A stretch of DNA of 64,000 nt from Yponomeuta sedellus (GCA_934045075.1 OW203732.1:17019889-17083888), one strand, 5' to 3'. Counted from the stretch's first letter, positions 20,901 to 30,919 are shown. Notes: generated by a model from the letters alone, not told the origin. Translations and numbers: made by a program.

Positions 20901-23900
20901 TGTGGTTCAACTCCAAAAGAGATGAATGACATTGATAAATCGCTGAGCAAAACTGCAGATAGTGGTACCTATCAATTTGGACTATCTCCTCTTCACTCGT
21001 ATATCCGATTCTTCGAATATTTAATTCACGTTTCTTATAGATTAGACATAAAGAAATGGCAGGTACGTTCTTCAGACGAAAAAGCTCTTCTTGCACAAAA
21101 AAAACAACATGTGCAGCAACAGTTTAGGCAGAAACTTGGTCTAATAGTCGACAAACCGCGAAGTGGAGGAAGTGGCACATCTAACGACGGAAACACTGCC
21201 AGAAAGTTTTTTTCTAACTCAGCGGTTTCAGCGGAAATTACTGGATTAGATAAAATCCTTATTGACAGATGTCATAATCTGCTGCAGTGTCTTTCGTCGG
21301 GATACAAAATTAATAACGCCACTTTTAAAGAGTATTCTCTAGAAACAGCACGTAAACTTGTTGCTACCTATCCATGGTACAACTTGCCATCGTCTGTACA
21401 TAAGGTCCTCATTCATGGGTCGGAAGTAATTGAACACGCATTATTGTCAATAGGTGAGCTTTCGGAAGAGGCCGCCGAATCTTGCAATAAATTAATCAAA
21501 CTCTTCAGGCGTGACAACACGAGGAAAATGTCTCGGGTTGTCACAAACACCGACTTGATACATAGACTTCTCCTTAATTCGGATCCTTATATTTCTAGTT
21601 TAAGAAGGTTACCACAGAAGAAGAAGTCTATTCTATCAAAAGAAGTATTAAATTGGTTGTCGGTTTAGGAAAAAATGTAAAAAATAAGATAGGTATTTAT
21701 GTTATTTTTTACATAACTCCTATTATGTAAATATAATATTTTTTGTCCAATTGTGTGTTTGTACTTAGATGTTAGTTAAGTATTTACTTTATTTGTAATA
21801 TAAAATGTAAATAGTAAGGTTTAATAGTTATTAAGTTGCAAACCTTCTTTTAAGTGTAATAAAAATGCATAATTTTGTAAATAAAATAAGCTTTTTAAGA
21901 TTATTTTGTTTTTTTTTTATTGTGTTATGGCTTAAAGTATTACAAAACACCATAATAATAATAATCAGCTATGACAACGACAGTCATTATTATCGCGAAA
22001 CCCTATGACCGCTACTCTTAGGGCGTGGAACCAGTGTGCATCACTCCTCAGCCCCTATTACCACAGAGATATTCGATATCAACCCTTGTATGGCATCATA
22101 CCAAGCTTGATCAGGTCACGGACTGAACTGACGCCAGACTGAACGTGTAAACTCCGTCTAAGACAGTGGCGAGCTTTATATACTTGTCAGATGTTATCAA
22201 GCCGCCCTTCAGTACCATGTCAAAGTCAAAATAGACAATTTCGCAAGAGGAGGTTAACGTGACATGGTTCTAACGTGATTACATCTTAGTGCACGCGGTT
22301 GTACTTACGAATTAATTTGAGTGACACCTAATTCCAAAAACTGTTACCGTTATCAACCCTTGTATGTCCCCACTGCCGAGGCACGGGTCTCTTCCTGCAT
22401 TGCAGGAAAGTTAGGCCATACTCCACCACGGGGGCCAAGTCCGGGTTGGTGGAGGATTGTAAGGCAATGGCGGGCCCACATTTTATGTTCTGTGGGCGGG
22501 CCTTATGGGCGGCTTGATAACTGTCAGAAGTTATCAAGCCGCCCATAAGGCCTCTGACATGGTTTAACGACATTCATTACATGACAGCCGGCACCTACTG
22601 CGCTTGGAATTAACGTGACTTGCGAAGCACGGAAGCGCTCGGAAAAATGCCACTAGCGGTAGTCACGGGAAGGTCGCCCATCCTGCACCTCACCGCGCCT
22701 GTTGTTGCTTAACTCAAGTGATTGCTTCCAATCACTCGATTCGACTAGGCCACGAGCACTTCAGAGATATTACGCCACAGAGATAAAACTAACTAATATA
22801 TTCCACCTACTGAAGCGATGGTGGTCAATTTGGTAGAACAATAGGACTACCAAATGGTACGGACGGACATGTATCGTACCTATGACTTTGTTTATATTCA
22901 AAGTTTCGTACCAGTGCGAATATGTATGAGCGATAGCACGTGGATACCACACGCTAACTGTGAAGGAAAACCTATGAGGAAACCCGTGGCTTGTTTAGCT
23001 CCGTACGTATTGACTTGTCTTGGCTGTGGACTAGGGCGACTAAGCACTCAGGATGGTATAGGAACTGGGCTCTGGGTACTCTACTACGCGTGCCCACCGC
23101 GGATTGGCAATTTCAATCGCTGAGGTTTTTGAACGCCTCAGACACAATTAATATCGGGGGCAATTAATATGGCAAAACAATCTACCACCTATTCTCAATT
23201 TCTCAGACCTACCAAATGTATCTATCTACAAAAAACCATAAAAATCGGTAAAGCCGTTTCGGAGGAGTTCTTTCTATAACGAACACTATGACAAGACATT
23301 TTTATATATTAAATATAGCTTATACTCGTCCCACTGCAGCGTAGAGGCTTTCTCTCAGAGAGAGAGAGAGAGAGCAGCGTAGAGGCTTTCTCACAGAGAG
23401 AGAGAGAGAGATAGAAAAAGAGAAAGGGCTTAATCACCTCGCGCGCGCACTGACTGGCAATTTCAAGCGCTGAAACATCGATGCCGACGTTTTCTTTCCT
23501 TTAAATCTCACGTTTCTACTCGTATAATTATAAAAAAACACTAGGTAGGTATATTTTTATCTTCTTGTGCTTAGTCGCGCTACTGCTCGAGGGTGGTTGA
23601 ATTTCTATTTTTTAATACCTATAATGCATTTATGCAAATAAATAATATTATAAATAAATAATATATCGAGTGGGTGCCTACCAAGGTCATTTAATGGCAG
23701 TCGTTAGCCAAATCAGAGGCCTTATAGGCGGTACGATAACTTCTGATAGTCAGGCCCGCCACTGCCTTGCAATGCTCCACCAACCCGGACTTGGCCCCGG
23801 TGGTGAAGTATGGCCTAACCATGAGCCCCAGTAGTGGGTTAACATGACATACAAGGGTTGATATCGACCTACCAAAATCACTTGACTTTTTGTAGGTACT

Positions 23901-26900
23901 TGAAGTGAACTTCTCAAGTTATCACGCTACAACCAGTAATTATTCGTAGCCTAATCTAGCCGCTAAATATTCAACGCTCATGGGCTAAATCATGCGATAC
24001 GCAGTTCGCCATTCATGACCCTGCACACTGGTTCCACGCCCTAAGAGTAGCGGTCATAGGGTTTCGCGATAATAATGACTGTCGTTGTCATAGCTGATTA
24101 TTATTATTATGGTGTTTTGTAATACTTTAAGCCATAACACAATAAAAAAAAAACAAAATAATCTTAAAAAGCTTATTTTATTTACAAAATTATGCATTTT
24201 TATTACACTTAAAAGAAGGTTTGCAACTTAATAACTATTAAACCTTACTATTTACATTTTATATTACAAATAAAGTAAATACTTAACTAACATCTAAGTA
24301 CAAACACACAATTGGACAAAAAATATTATATTTACATAATAGGAGTTATGTAAAAAATAACATAAATACCTATCTTATTTTTTACATTTTTTCCTAAACC
24401 GACAACAAATTTAATACTTCTTTTGATAGAATAGACTTCTTCTTCTGTGGTAACCTTCTTAAACTAGAAATATAAGGATCCGAATTAAGGAGAAGTCTAT
24501 GTATCAAGTCGGTGTTTGTGACAACCCGAGACATTTTCCTCGTGTTGTCACGCCTGAAGAGTTTGATTAATTTATTGCAAGATTCGGCGGCCTCTTCCGA
24601 AAGCTCACCTATTGACAATAATGCGTGTTCAATTACTTCCGACCCATGAATGAGGACCTTATGTACAGACGATGGCAAGTTGTACCATGGATAGGTAGCA
24701 ACAAGTTTACGTGCTGTTTCTAGAGAATACTCTTTAAAAGTGGCGTTATTAATTTTGTATCCCGACGAAAGACACTGCAGCAGATTATGACATCTGTCAA
24801 TAAGGATTTTATCTAATCCAGTAATTTCCGCTGAAACCGCTGAGTTAGAAAAAAACTTTCTGGCAGTGTTTCCGTCGTTAGATGTGCCACTTCCTCCACT
24901 TCGCGGTTTGTCGACTATTAGACCAAGTTTCTGCCTAAACTGTTGCTGCACATGTTGTTTTTTTTGTGCAAGAAGAGCTTTTTCGTCTGAAGAACGTACC
25001 TGCCATTTCTTTATGTCTAATCTATAAGAAACGTGAATTAAATATTCGAAGAATCGGATATACGAGTGAAGAGGAGATAGTCCAAATTGATAGGTACCAC
25101 TATCTGCAGTTTTGCTCAGCGATTTATCAATGTCATTCATCTCTTTTGGAGTTGAACCACAAATATAACATCTACTACAAGATGTATCGCTCAGAGCACT
25201 GCACACTTTACCATCAACCATGGTTAATTGTAAAGAATGCTGCACTTTTATTTCATATTCACCGTGAGTGAAAGAAGTCGGTTGTAAACTATCAATTTTA
25301 GTCTTGAAATAAGCTTCTTCTTGCACAGAAAGGTCTTTGGATTCTTTGGCAAATTGGAATCGAATAGGCCTACAATACCTGGTGGAAGAAGGGCGCGGAT
25401 TTTTCCAAACTATTTGATCTGGGTCGGAGGTATTGGACTTACAAACCAATTGAAGAGGACAATATGAAGTAACAAACATACTGCCATCATCATCGATACC
25501 AGAATCTCCAAAAATCTGTTTATATTCGCTGTGCCCCGTACTCCCATCGAAACCCCATTTTCCAATCAAAACAAATTCTTTATTAGGGTCAATATTATTC
25601 AAAACGGGTTTTTGGGATTCTAGTATCCGGCAAGCAGTATGATCTAACAATGATTGTAATTCTACTTCAGCAGATGATTCCGTGATAAACTCTTGCGATG
25701 GATAGCACCGCTTCTTAGCTTCTAACACTTTTTGATAAGATGGTAATGCATTAGGTGATTTTGCATTAACGAAGTCTTTCACCAAAAGATACTGATGTTT
25801 AGTCAGTTTTGTCTCATTTATAAGAGACAAGACTTCGTCAGTGCTGAAATTTAAAGATGCAGCGGCGTTAGATAGACTAGAATCGTCCAACAAAGAATTT
25901 ATCGCAGAACTGTCTACTTTACTTAACTCTGCAAGCCTGCGGCGTTTTGATCTCTTGCTACATTCCTCAAAGTCCTTCCTGTGCTGGTGCTGTTGGGTGC
26001 TTGTCGAAGCTTCTGCTGCTGGCCGTTGGGTGTTGTGGCTCCCTACTGTTGCACAAGTTGGCAGAACGCAAACTTCAATTTCGTTCAGCCAGTCTCCGTA
26101 CTTAGAGACCATGCGAGAATGGTTGCGCGTGACTTGCTTCCAAATTGCTACCAATCTTGTACAAACTTTAGTAACTCTTTTTTCCAAGTCATCAGCAATG
26201 TAATTCTCAACATCAGGCAGCAATTGTATTAGGTCTCGAAAAACTCGATGCCAACGCTCCAGTTCAGATTTGCTGTCTTTAATAGACAGCCAAGTATCTA
26301 GTACAAGCATTCTTTTGAAAGAACACTTAATACTAGTACCTAAAACAAAATAAAAATACGTTAAAAGCGGATCAAAATAGATACATGTTTCGTAGCAAGT
26401 GCTACGCGCCTGCTACGCGTTCAGGCGCGCGGCGTAGCACCTGGCTGCACCTTACAGACGCAGCATGACGCAGCTAAATTTGGAGAGGCCTAGTAGTAGA
26501 CATTGTAACCCATATTTCTATACCAAATTGAATGGTACAAGTAGGTACAAACATAAGTAAAAGCTTCAACGTAAAAAATATACAGACATAAATACATAAA
26601 AAATGCCACGTTGGCGTAGCACTCTATTTAAAAAAAAAATGTAGAAGGAAAAGGCAAAATAGTAAAGTAAATTAATAATACATACCTGTGACTTCAAATT
26701 CCATTGTAAAATAGCAGGTCACAGACAAGTTGGAACTTAAACACACGCGTCGCGTCTTGGGCTAATTAAAGCACTTGGTGATAACAGGTTGATGACTAAT
26801 TACTTGTGTTCACTTCGGATGCCGAAAAAGGAATGTTGGGAACAATAGATTGCGAAACCTTTTATACCCTCAGGTAGTATGACAATTAGTGGGTAACTGA

Positions 26901-29041
26901 GCCAGATATCATGGCTTAGCTCAGTCATTGCCATCCGAGTCCTATGACCTACTACGGTACCACCGTGCCCTGTTTTGTTCTTTAACCCGAAGTTGCTCGA
27001 AAAGTGTAAAATTATTCATACTGTATACATAAGGCTTTCAGTAATGAAGCCATGTTTTGGCACTCGTACTGAATGACTCGATGGAGCGCTGTTTTTTTCA
27101 TAAGTAGCTTATATACATGTACAGGCTGTGTTTTTTGGCAATGACGCCAAGAAAAATGCATTTCATTATTCATTTGAACCCTGATTAACTTAAGTACTTG
27201 ATTTTTTTTAATTATGTTTTGCTCTGATTCGTAGATCTTAATGAATAATGTGCAGTGCTTACGAAAATTTTAGTTTATAAAATTTACTTCCCTTTTCAGA
27301 TGTATTTAGCGATACTGTTACACCCTGAATCGCTCGTAGCCCCGGCTGCCTGAGTAATCTTAAACGATCACTATTACATCAGGCGCATTCAGTTGTTTTT
27401 GGATGACTAGCGCTAGTGGCATTTTTCCGAGCGATTCCGTGCTTCGCAAGGCACGTTAAGCAGTTGGTGCCGGCTGCCGTCGATAGATGGCAGTCGTTAA
27501 GCCAAGTCAGAGGCCTTAGGGCGGCTTGAAAATTTCTGACGGTAAGACCAGCCACTAGTCTTGCAAGGTTCCACCAATCCGGACTTGGCCCCCGTGGTGG
27601 AGTATGGCCTGCCTATACCTTGCTCAGGGAAGAGACCCGTGTCCCTCGGTGGGGACATAATGGCTTGATGACGATGATGACACCAACTAACTACTATCAG
27701 AGTCAGATTGTCGGCAGTGGCTGGATGAGCATGGCTTGTGACAGAAGGAATTGGTGTACCTTGGGGACAAGAGTACGGGCAGATGATCGACACGTTGCAA
27801 AATTTACTAAGAACATCAAACTTATTCTCCGCAGGAATGCAAAACCTTTCCATATCGTGTGCACTGGTCTGCCTGATAGTGCTCGGCAGCGCGGCTCTAG
27901 TAGGAGCTTTCGGCATCTGCCAGCATCAGATCAGCGCCGTACTTGTCACCGGCGTTATGTATCTGTTAGCAGGTGAGTCTGTCCGTAAACCGGCGTGCGT
28001 GCATGCAACGCCTAATTATTTATTTTGCCTATGATATACAGCAAAGTACGACAGGGAGCCCATCCAATTGGTCACTTTCTTGTCTGCTTCGTGAATCCTC
28101 CTATGGACTATGCAATGGACAATGGTCACATAACATTTACATACAGGCACATACATTGTTCCTGGCCCCACGCTAGGATACCCTTTGTCGTGGAATCCAG
28201 AAATCGGCACATAATCTGCACCTCTTCATATCTGCATACTGTACCTACCGAACTTCCACCTATGCTTCAGGCGCATCTACCCTGCTAAGTTCGACAGCTA
28301 TTGATTTGAGTCCAGTATCTTCGGTGTAGATTAAAGCCAGGATTCAAGCATGCAACGACTAATGAATGTTGATGACACGAAATATTTTTGTCAGGACCGT
28401 GGCAAGTGGCAAAACCTGTTCTCTACCTACCCCCTCCGCGATACAGGCGTGAATTTATGTAATGAAGGCTTACGTGACGCCAAACGCGTAATTATTAAAT
28501 AAAAAACAGTGATATTGTATGGAATTAGGCGTTACTTTGCGGAAATCCATAATAGCATTAACATTTTTATACAAAACACAGAGTCATACTACATTCAGTC
28601 CTGGGTGTATTTCCATGTTGGTGATGTCCTTGCCTGGTTACAGCACTGGGTATGCTCGTTTGGAACCAGGACAAGTGATTGCGTTTTGTTTTTTCAGGTT
28701 TGCTTAAACTGTAACCTCGACACTCATTCTAATGTCATCCATCTTCAATCCCACTTCTGATATTCACAGGCCTCTTCGCGCTGTTCACTCTCATGATAAT
28801 CCACTTCAAACGCATCCAGCGCGTCTCAACCCGAGGCATCAGTCTGGACGACACCGCTGACGGCGTCATAGGACCCAGGACGCCCGTCATGGGCCTGCTC
28901 CTCTCGGCCAGGGAATTTTCCACATCATGGTCCTTGGACCTGGGTTGGGGGGGAGTAGCCCTGGCCGCCATGACGTCCGTGCTCTGGATTTTGCTGTCGA
29001 AAATCATGAGGTACAATCCCATCTCAGCTATGCTGCTGTAG
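14919..29041 (+). CDS. Claudin/stargazin-like four-transmembrane protein, 5' incomplete
   Basis: Four exons join in phase: 14919-15006, 17225-17332, 27835-27972 and 28770-29041, all with AG/GT borders, giving 201 residues to the stop. The first exon shown begins in phase 0, and the exon(s) holding the start and first membrane segment were not found, here or probably upstream of the window. Visible signatures: an extracellular loop with GIW..C (W22, C25 of the visible part) and a second Cys at 47, as in the PMP22/claudin/calcium-channel-gamma superfamily; hydrophobic segments at about 72-94, 98-125 and near the C terminus (LGWGGVALAAM...WILL). The family forms junctional or channel-accessory membrane proteins. 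I cannot name the ortholog. The 10.5-kb intron 17333-27834 contains two intact Transib transposons, copy 1 in sense and copy 2 in antisense to this gene. A poly(A) signal lies 115 bp after the stop. Confidence 0.75.
15007..16155. other. Intron sequence of the claudin-like gene
   Basis: No exon, RNA gene or clear mobile element is recognised. A short run of GATCC units lies at about 15920-15940. Confidence 0.45.
16160..16385 (-). repeat. tRNA-derived SINE
   Basis: Minus strand: a tRNA-like head at about 16300-16375 with B-box 'gggttcgaagccc', then 'caatgactttgttttctaag', then 'gtgaaggaaaaacatcg'. Full-length relatives are at 17925-18085 and 18830-19060. The open reading frames across 16252-16724 derive from this and a neighbouring repeat (16395-16560, also seen at about 37870-37975) and are not genes. 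Confidence 0.7.
17530..17835 (+). repeat. 5S-derived SINE tail followed by (TTTCA)-tailed retroelement end
   Basis: Positions 17540-17665 are a diverged SINE tail ending in (gat)n. Positions 17690-17835 match a second family ('gactttgaacagactaagtt', 'ggaataaaaccttttca') whose 3' end also occurs at 36205-36275, 54691-54765 and 57249-57400. Confidence 0.6.
17925..18085 (-). repeat. tRNA-derived SINE
   Basis: Minus-strand element with a tRNA-like head ('ggttctaccac...'-type, B-box 'gggttcgagttcc') and the 'tgtgaaagaaaacgtcgtga' body. Same family as 16160-16385. Confidence 0.6.
18830..19060 (-). repeat. tRNA-derived SINE next to Transib copy 1
   Basis: Same family as 16160-16385: minus-strand tRNA-like head at 18990-19060, body to about 18830. 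It ends about 30 bp before the target duplication of the Transib element. Confidence 0.65.
19196..19203 (+). promoter_or_regulatory. TATA box of Transib copy 1
   Basis: TATAAAAG lies 162 bp upstream of the proposed transposase start, inside the element. The equivalent site of copy 2 is 26859-26866. Confidence 0.6.
19358..21668 (+). CDS. Transib (RAG1-like) transposase, copy 1
   Basis: The main exon is 19723-21668. It is open from the ATG at 19752 (638 residues). A short exon at 19358-19376 (ATG in context acaATGG, donor G|GTATGT) joins in frame across a 346-nt intron ending TTTTAG, adding 16 residues (654 total); this splice is inferred. The enzyme would cut and paste the element. In 638-residue numbering the RAG1-type active site is visible: D255 in GFDGSTG (RAG1 D600), D366 in MVDGKV (RAG1 D708), E576 in EAAESCNK (RAG1 E962). 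The zinc site is C381-x2-C384 (CYIC) with H550-x4-H555 (HKVLIHG). Also conserved are IVWKNPRPSSTRYCRPI (about 300-316) and SNDGNTARKFF (about 477-487). A basic cluster near 119-125 could be a nuclear localisation signal. The N-terminal ~240 residues carry no domain I recognise. No RAG2-like gene is nearby. Differs from copy 2 only at residue 635 (W here, L there). Confidence 0.93.
21858..21885 (+). terminator. Poly(A) signals of Transib copy 1
   Basis: Two AATAAA hexamers (21858-21863 and 21880-21885) lie about 190-215 bp after the stop codon and inside the element. Confidence 0.6.
22093..22763 (-). repeat. Compound SINE/MITE block, inverted relative of 5133-5957
   Basis: Reading the minus strand: a 5S-derived SINE head (22763 to about 22565, with 'gagttaagcaacaacaggcg' and the diverged box-C region), its tail to about 22344, then the ~80-bp linker also found at 5505-5577, then SINE sequence carrying the remnant of the same MITE that sits at 5646-5838. 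The order of parts is the same in both places, so a composite repeat has been copied as a unit. It lies in the spacer between the two Transib copies. Confidence 0.6.
22499..22552. repeat. Perfect 24-bp inverted duplication of SINE sequence
   Basis: Arms 22499-22522 and 22529-22552 are exact reverse complements (part of the 'ggccttatgggcggcttgat' block) around a 6-nt loop. In other copies of this SINE the block occurs once, so one arm is an extra inverted copy. Confidence 0.75.
22764..23684. other. Spacer between Transib copies, unique part
   Basis: No gene is supported. Positions 23040-23125 carry SINE body fragments ('cgcggattggcaatttcaat') and 23345-23412 a GA-rich microsatellite run duplicated with flanking sequence. 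The rest is unassigned. Confidence 0.45.
23685..23868 (+). repeat. 5S-derived SINE tail
   Basis: From 'ggtcatttaatggcagtcgt' to 'gggttgatatcgacc', with a short deletion in the 'cctgcgatg' block. The head is missing. Confidence 0.65.
24394..26704 (-). CDS. Transib (RAG1-like) transposase, copy 2
   Basis: The main exon is 24394-26339, open from the ATG at 26310 (638 residues). A candidate first exon at 26686-26704 is joined across the 346-nt intron 26340-26685, as in copy 1. All catalytic and zinc-ligand residues listed for copy 1 are present (D255, D366, E576; C381, C384, H550, H555). The only protein difference I find is L instead of W at residue 635, a single G/T change (TGG versus TTG), close to the C terminus and outside the catalytic motifs. 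Which state is ancestral cannot be told from the window. Confidence 0.93.
26859..26866 (-). promoter_or_regulatory. TATA box of Transib copy 2
   Basis: Minus-strand TATAAAAG, the exact counterpart of 19196-19203. Confidence 0.6.
27405..27675 (+). repeat. 5'-truncated 5S-derived SINE
   Basis: Starts within the body ('actagcgctagtggcatttt') and runs through the whole tail to a (gat)n end at about 27675. The overlapping reading frames of 98-139 residues are repeat-derived. Confidence 0.65.
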
Positions 29042-29155
29042 ATTCGTAGTCAGCCTATAAGATCCGTTGTCAATTCGTTATTTAGGGTTTTGTTCTTGAA
29101 TGGTGCCAACGGGACCTTAATAATATGCCTACGACGTTTATCTGTCTGTCTGATT

Positions 29156-29161
29156 AATAAA
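29156..29161 (+). terminator. Poly(A) signal of the claudin-like gene
   Basis: AATAAA lies 115 bp after the TAG stop at 29039-29041. Confidence 0.6.
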
Positions 29162-29841
29162 GAGAATTTCATCATTTTAATTCACTTAAGTTTGTACAAA
29201 CACGAGCATTATATACATGCAGATGGTACAATGAAATAAGTTTCGTATTTTGGCATTTCGGCACATACGTATCACTTGAACTGTAATAGGTAGCTAGTTT
29301 AAATTTACACAAAACATCACGTATTACGGCTATTGTTTTTAATCTATGGTAAAGACGATAAAACAAACAAGTGACAAACTTGGCGTGATTATAGCTGAGA
29401 CTATAGTATAACAACAATGACTTAAAAACATAAAAACCTTAACGTGTGAGTTAGACTTCAGCTTAGCGTGCCTAACTGAATGAAGGAAACCAGATTTTTG
29501 CAATTTACGCGAGTCCTACTCGCACTTGACCGGTTTTTAACTTCAGCTGCCGCAACTCCGAAAGAAGTTTTGGCAACCTTGCGAATTAAATAAAGTGGGA
29601 ACCTGTAACAGCTCTGTAGAAAACTGGGAAATTAGGTGATATAAGTATCTTATCATCTTAGTTTATTCATATCGAACGCTTATTTGTTCTATCGGTTACA
29701 ATGTATTTTCAGGTTGTGTCAATTATGTGTGTTGAGAGTGAATATGTAAGGGTGGTTTGAAATTAATAATTTCTCGTTACTTTTTCTATTTTAGTAGGTA
29801 AGTATTGTAATGAAAGAAAACCTGCTAACAGAAAGACTTAT
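29162..29841. other. Intergenic stretch, nothing recognised
   Basis: AT-rich, with no repeat of this window matching and no supported reading frame. Confidence 0.45.
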
Positions 29842-30008
29842 ATAATTAAAACTGTTTTTATACGGATTTATGCTCGTTTATTACATTTTTACAATTTTCC
29901 AACGTTTCGGCACTTTTTCAGGTGCCGTGGTCCCGGATGACGAAACGTTGGAAAATTGTAAAAATGTAATAAACGAGCATAAATCCGTATAAAAACAGTT
30001 TTAATTAT
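29842..30008. repeat. Perfect foldback, 68-bp arms
   Basis: Arms 29842-29909 and 29941-30008 are exact reverse complements separated by 31 bp. The arms end inward in 'aacgtttcg'/'cgaaacgtt'. Such a long perfect pair indicates either very recent origin or selection for a hairpin. It has no coding capacity and could be a foldback DNA element. Confidence 0.85.
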
Positions 30009-30917
30009 GTCTACAGCTCGTGTTAACCTTAGAAAATACTAGAAAGACTTATAATTTTTATTCAAATAACAATTTGAATAAAGATTTAACCCTGAACCAG
30101 GCGATGGCAATTGAACCTTATCAACTTGAAATACAGTCCAAAACCAATGGAAAATTCACTCTACCCATGTCTGGTTAAGGGTTAAATTGAAAGTACTTAA
30201 CTACTTACGTACGTACGTATACGCGTGTACGTAAACAAATTAAAACTATTACAACAACGTATCAACAATATAAATGTAGGAACCTCATTGCGTTATAATT
30301 GCTAAGAAATAGCCGATCATATAAATTATTGCAAGAAAATGTAAGCAAAATGTGACATGTGCTGTACTATAAGCTTAGGTATATTACAGAGCTTGCTACC
30401 GTCCAGTGCTATACGTTTATAGCATTAAATTCGTTGTTAGTAAAAAAAAATAACTAAAACATCTGTACATATGTGTTGAGCTTGACGCGCCTTTGCTAAA
30501 TTGTATCGCGTATATTTCATTTCATGTTTTATGTCATATTTTATAATTGTCTTACAATACTTTTGAAATAATATACTAACGAAAAAATTGTTTTCGCCTC
30601 CTGTACTATTTTAAATCTTTTGAATTTAAAATGAATGTGCTAAGAAAGGTTATGGTGCTGATTCGTTGTATTCTACTTTCAATACATTATTACCAAATGT
30701 AAATAGAATAAAATTGTAGGTAGATTCTTTAGTTAGAAAACTGTTTAAATATTTAGGCCGCTGAGTAAACTGACTTGACGACACCTGGTAAGGGAGCACG
30801 AGGTCCATATAAAAGTTTTATCCATATAAAGTTTCTCGCTCTACGCGCTATAATGTACAACAAAGCAAGATGGCTCTATCTGATTATGAGATACTTTTAT
30901 CGTGAAGTTGTGCTCCC
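30009..30917. other. Intergenic stretch, nothing recognised
   Basis: No gene, RNA or repeat match found. Confidence 0.45.
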
Positions 30918-30919
30918 TA

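Larger units (their letters stand above)
19095..22038 (+). mobile_element. Intact Transib DNA transposon, copy 1
   Basis: The element is 2944 bp. The left end begins CACGGTGGTACC and the right end, read inward, begins CACACTGGTTCC; both ends also share 'ggtcatagg' 20-35 bp in. It is flanked by a perfect 5-bp direct repeat CATCA at 19090-19094 and 22039-22043. A 5-bp duplication and a CAC-starting heptamer that resembles the RAG recombination signal heptamer (CACAGTG) are hallmarks of the Transib superfamily. It contains its own TATA box, a spliced transposase gene and two poly(A) signals. It lies in sense orientation in an intron of the claudin-like gene. The sequence is co-linear over its whole length with copy 2 at 24024-26967. 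The complete structure and open frame suggest it is, or very recently was, autonomous. Confidence 0.95.
24024..26967 (-). mobile_element. Intact Transib DNA transposon, copy 2
   Basis: Reverse-complement twin of the element at 19095-22038. Again 2944 bp, with the CACACTG end at 24024 and the CACGGTG end at 26967. It is flanked by a different perfect 5-bp direct repeat, CCCTG, at 24019-24023 and 26968-26972. The different duplication and unrelated outer flanks show a separate insertion. It is antisense to the claudin-like gene and tail-to-tail with copy 1. Positions correspond as (46062 minus the copy 1 coordinate) throughout, so there is no net insertion or deletion. Confidence 0.95.

Noticed and set aside
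20993..21060. LHSYIRFFEYL motif as the position of the second catalytic Asp
   Set aside because: It has no Asp, and counting from the RAG1 zinc-binding Cys shows that D708 corresponds to the MVDGKV motif (D366) upstream.
19095..26967. Inverted segmental duplication or assembly palindrome as the explanation for the twin transposase genes
   Set aside because: Identity stops exactly at the terminal repeats, the flanking sequences are unrelated, and the 5-bp target duplications differ (CATCA versus CCCTG).
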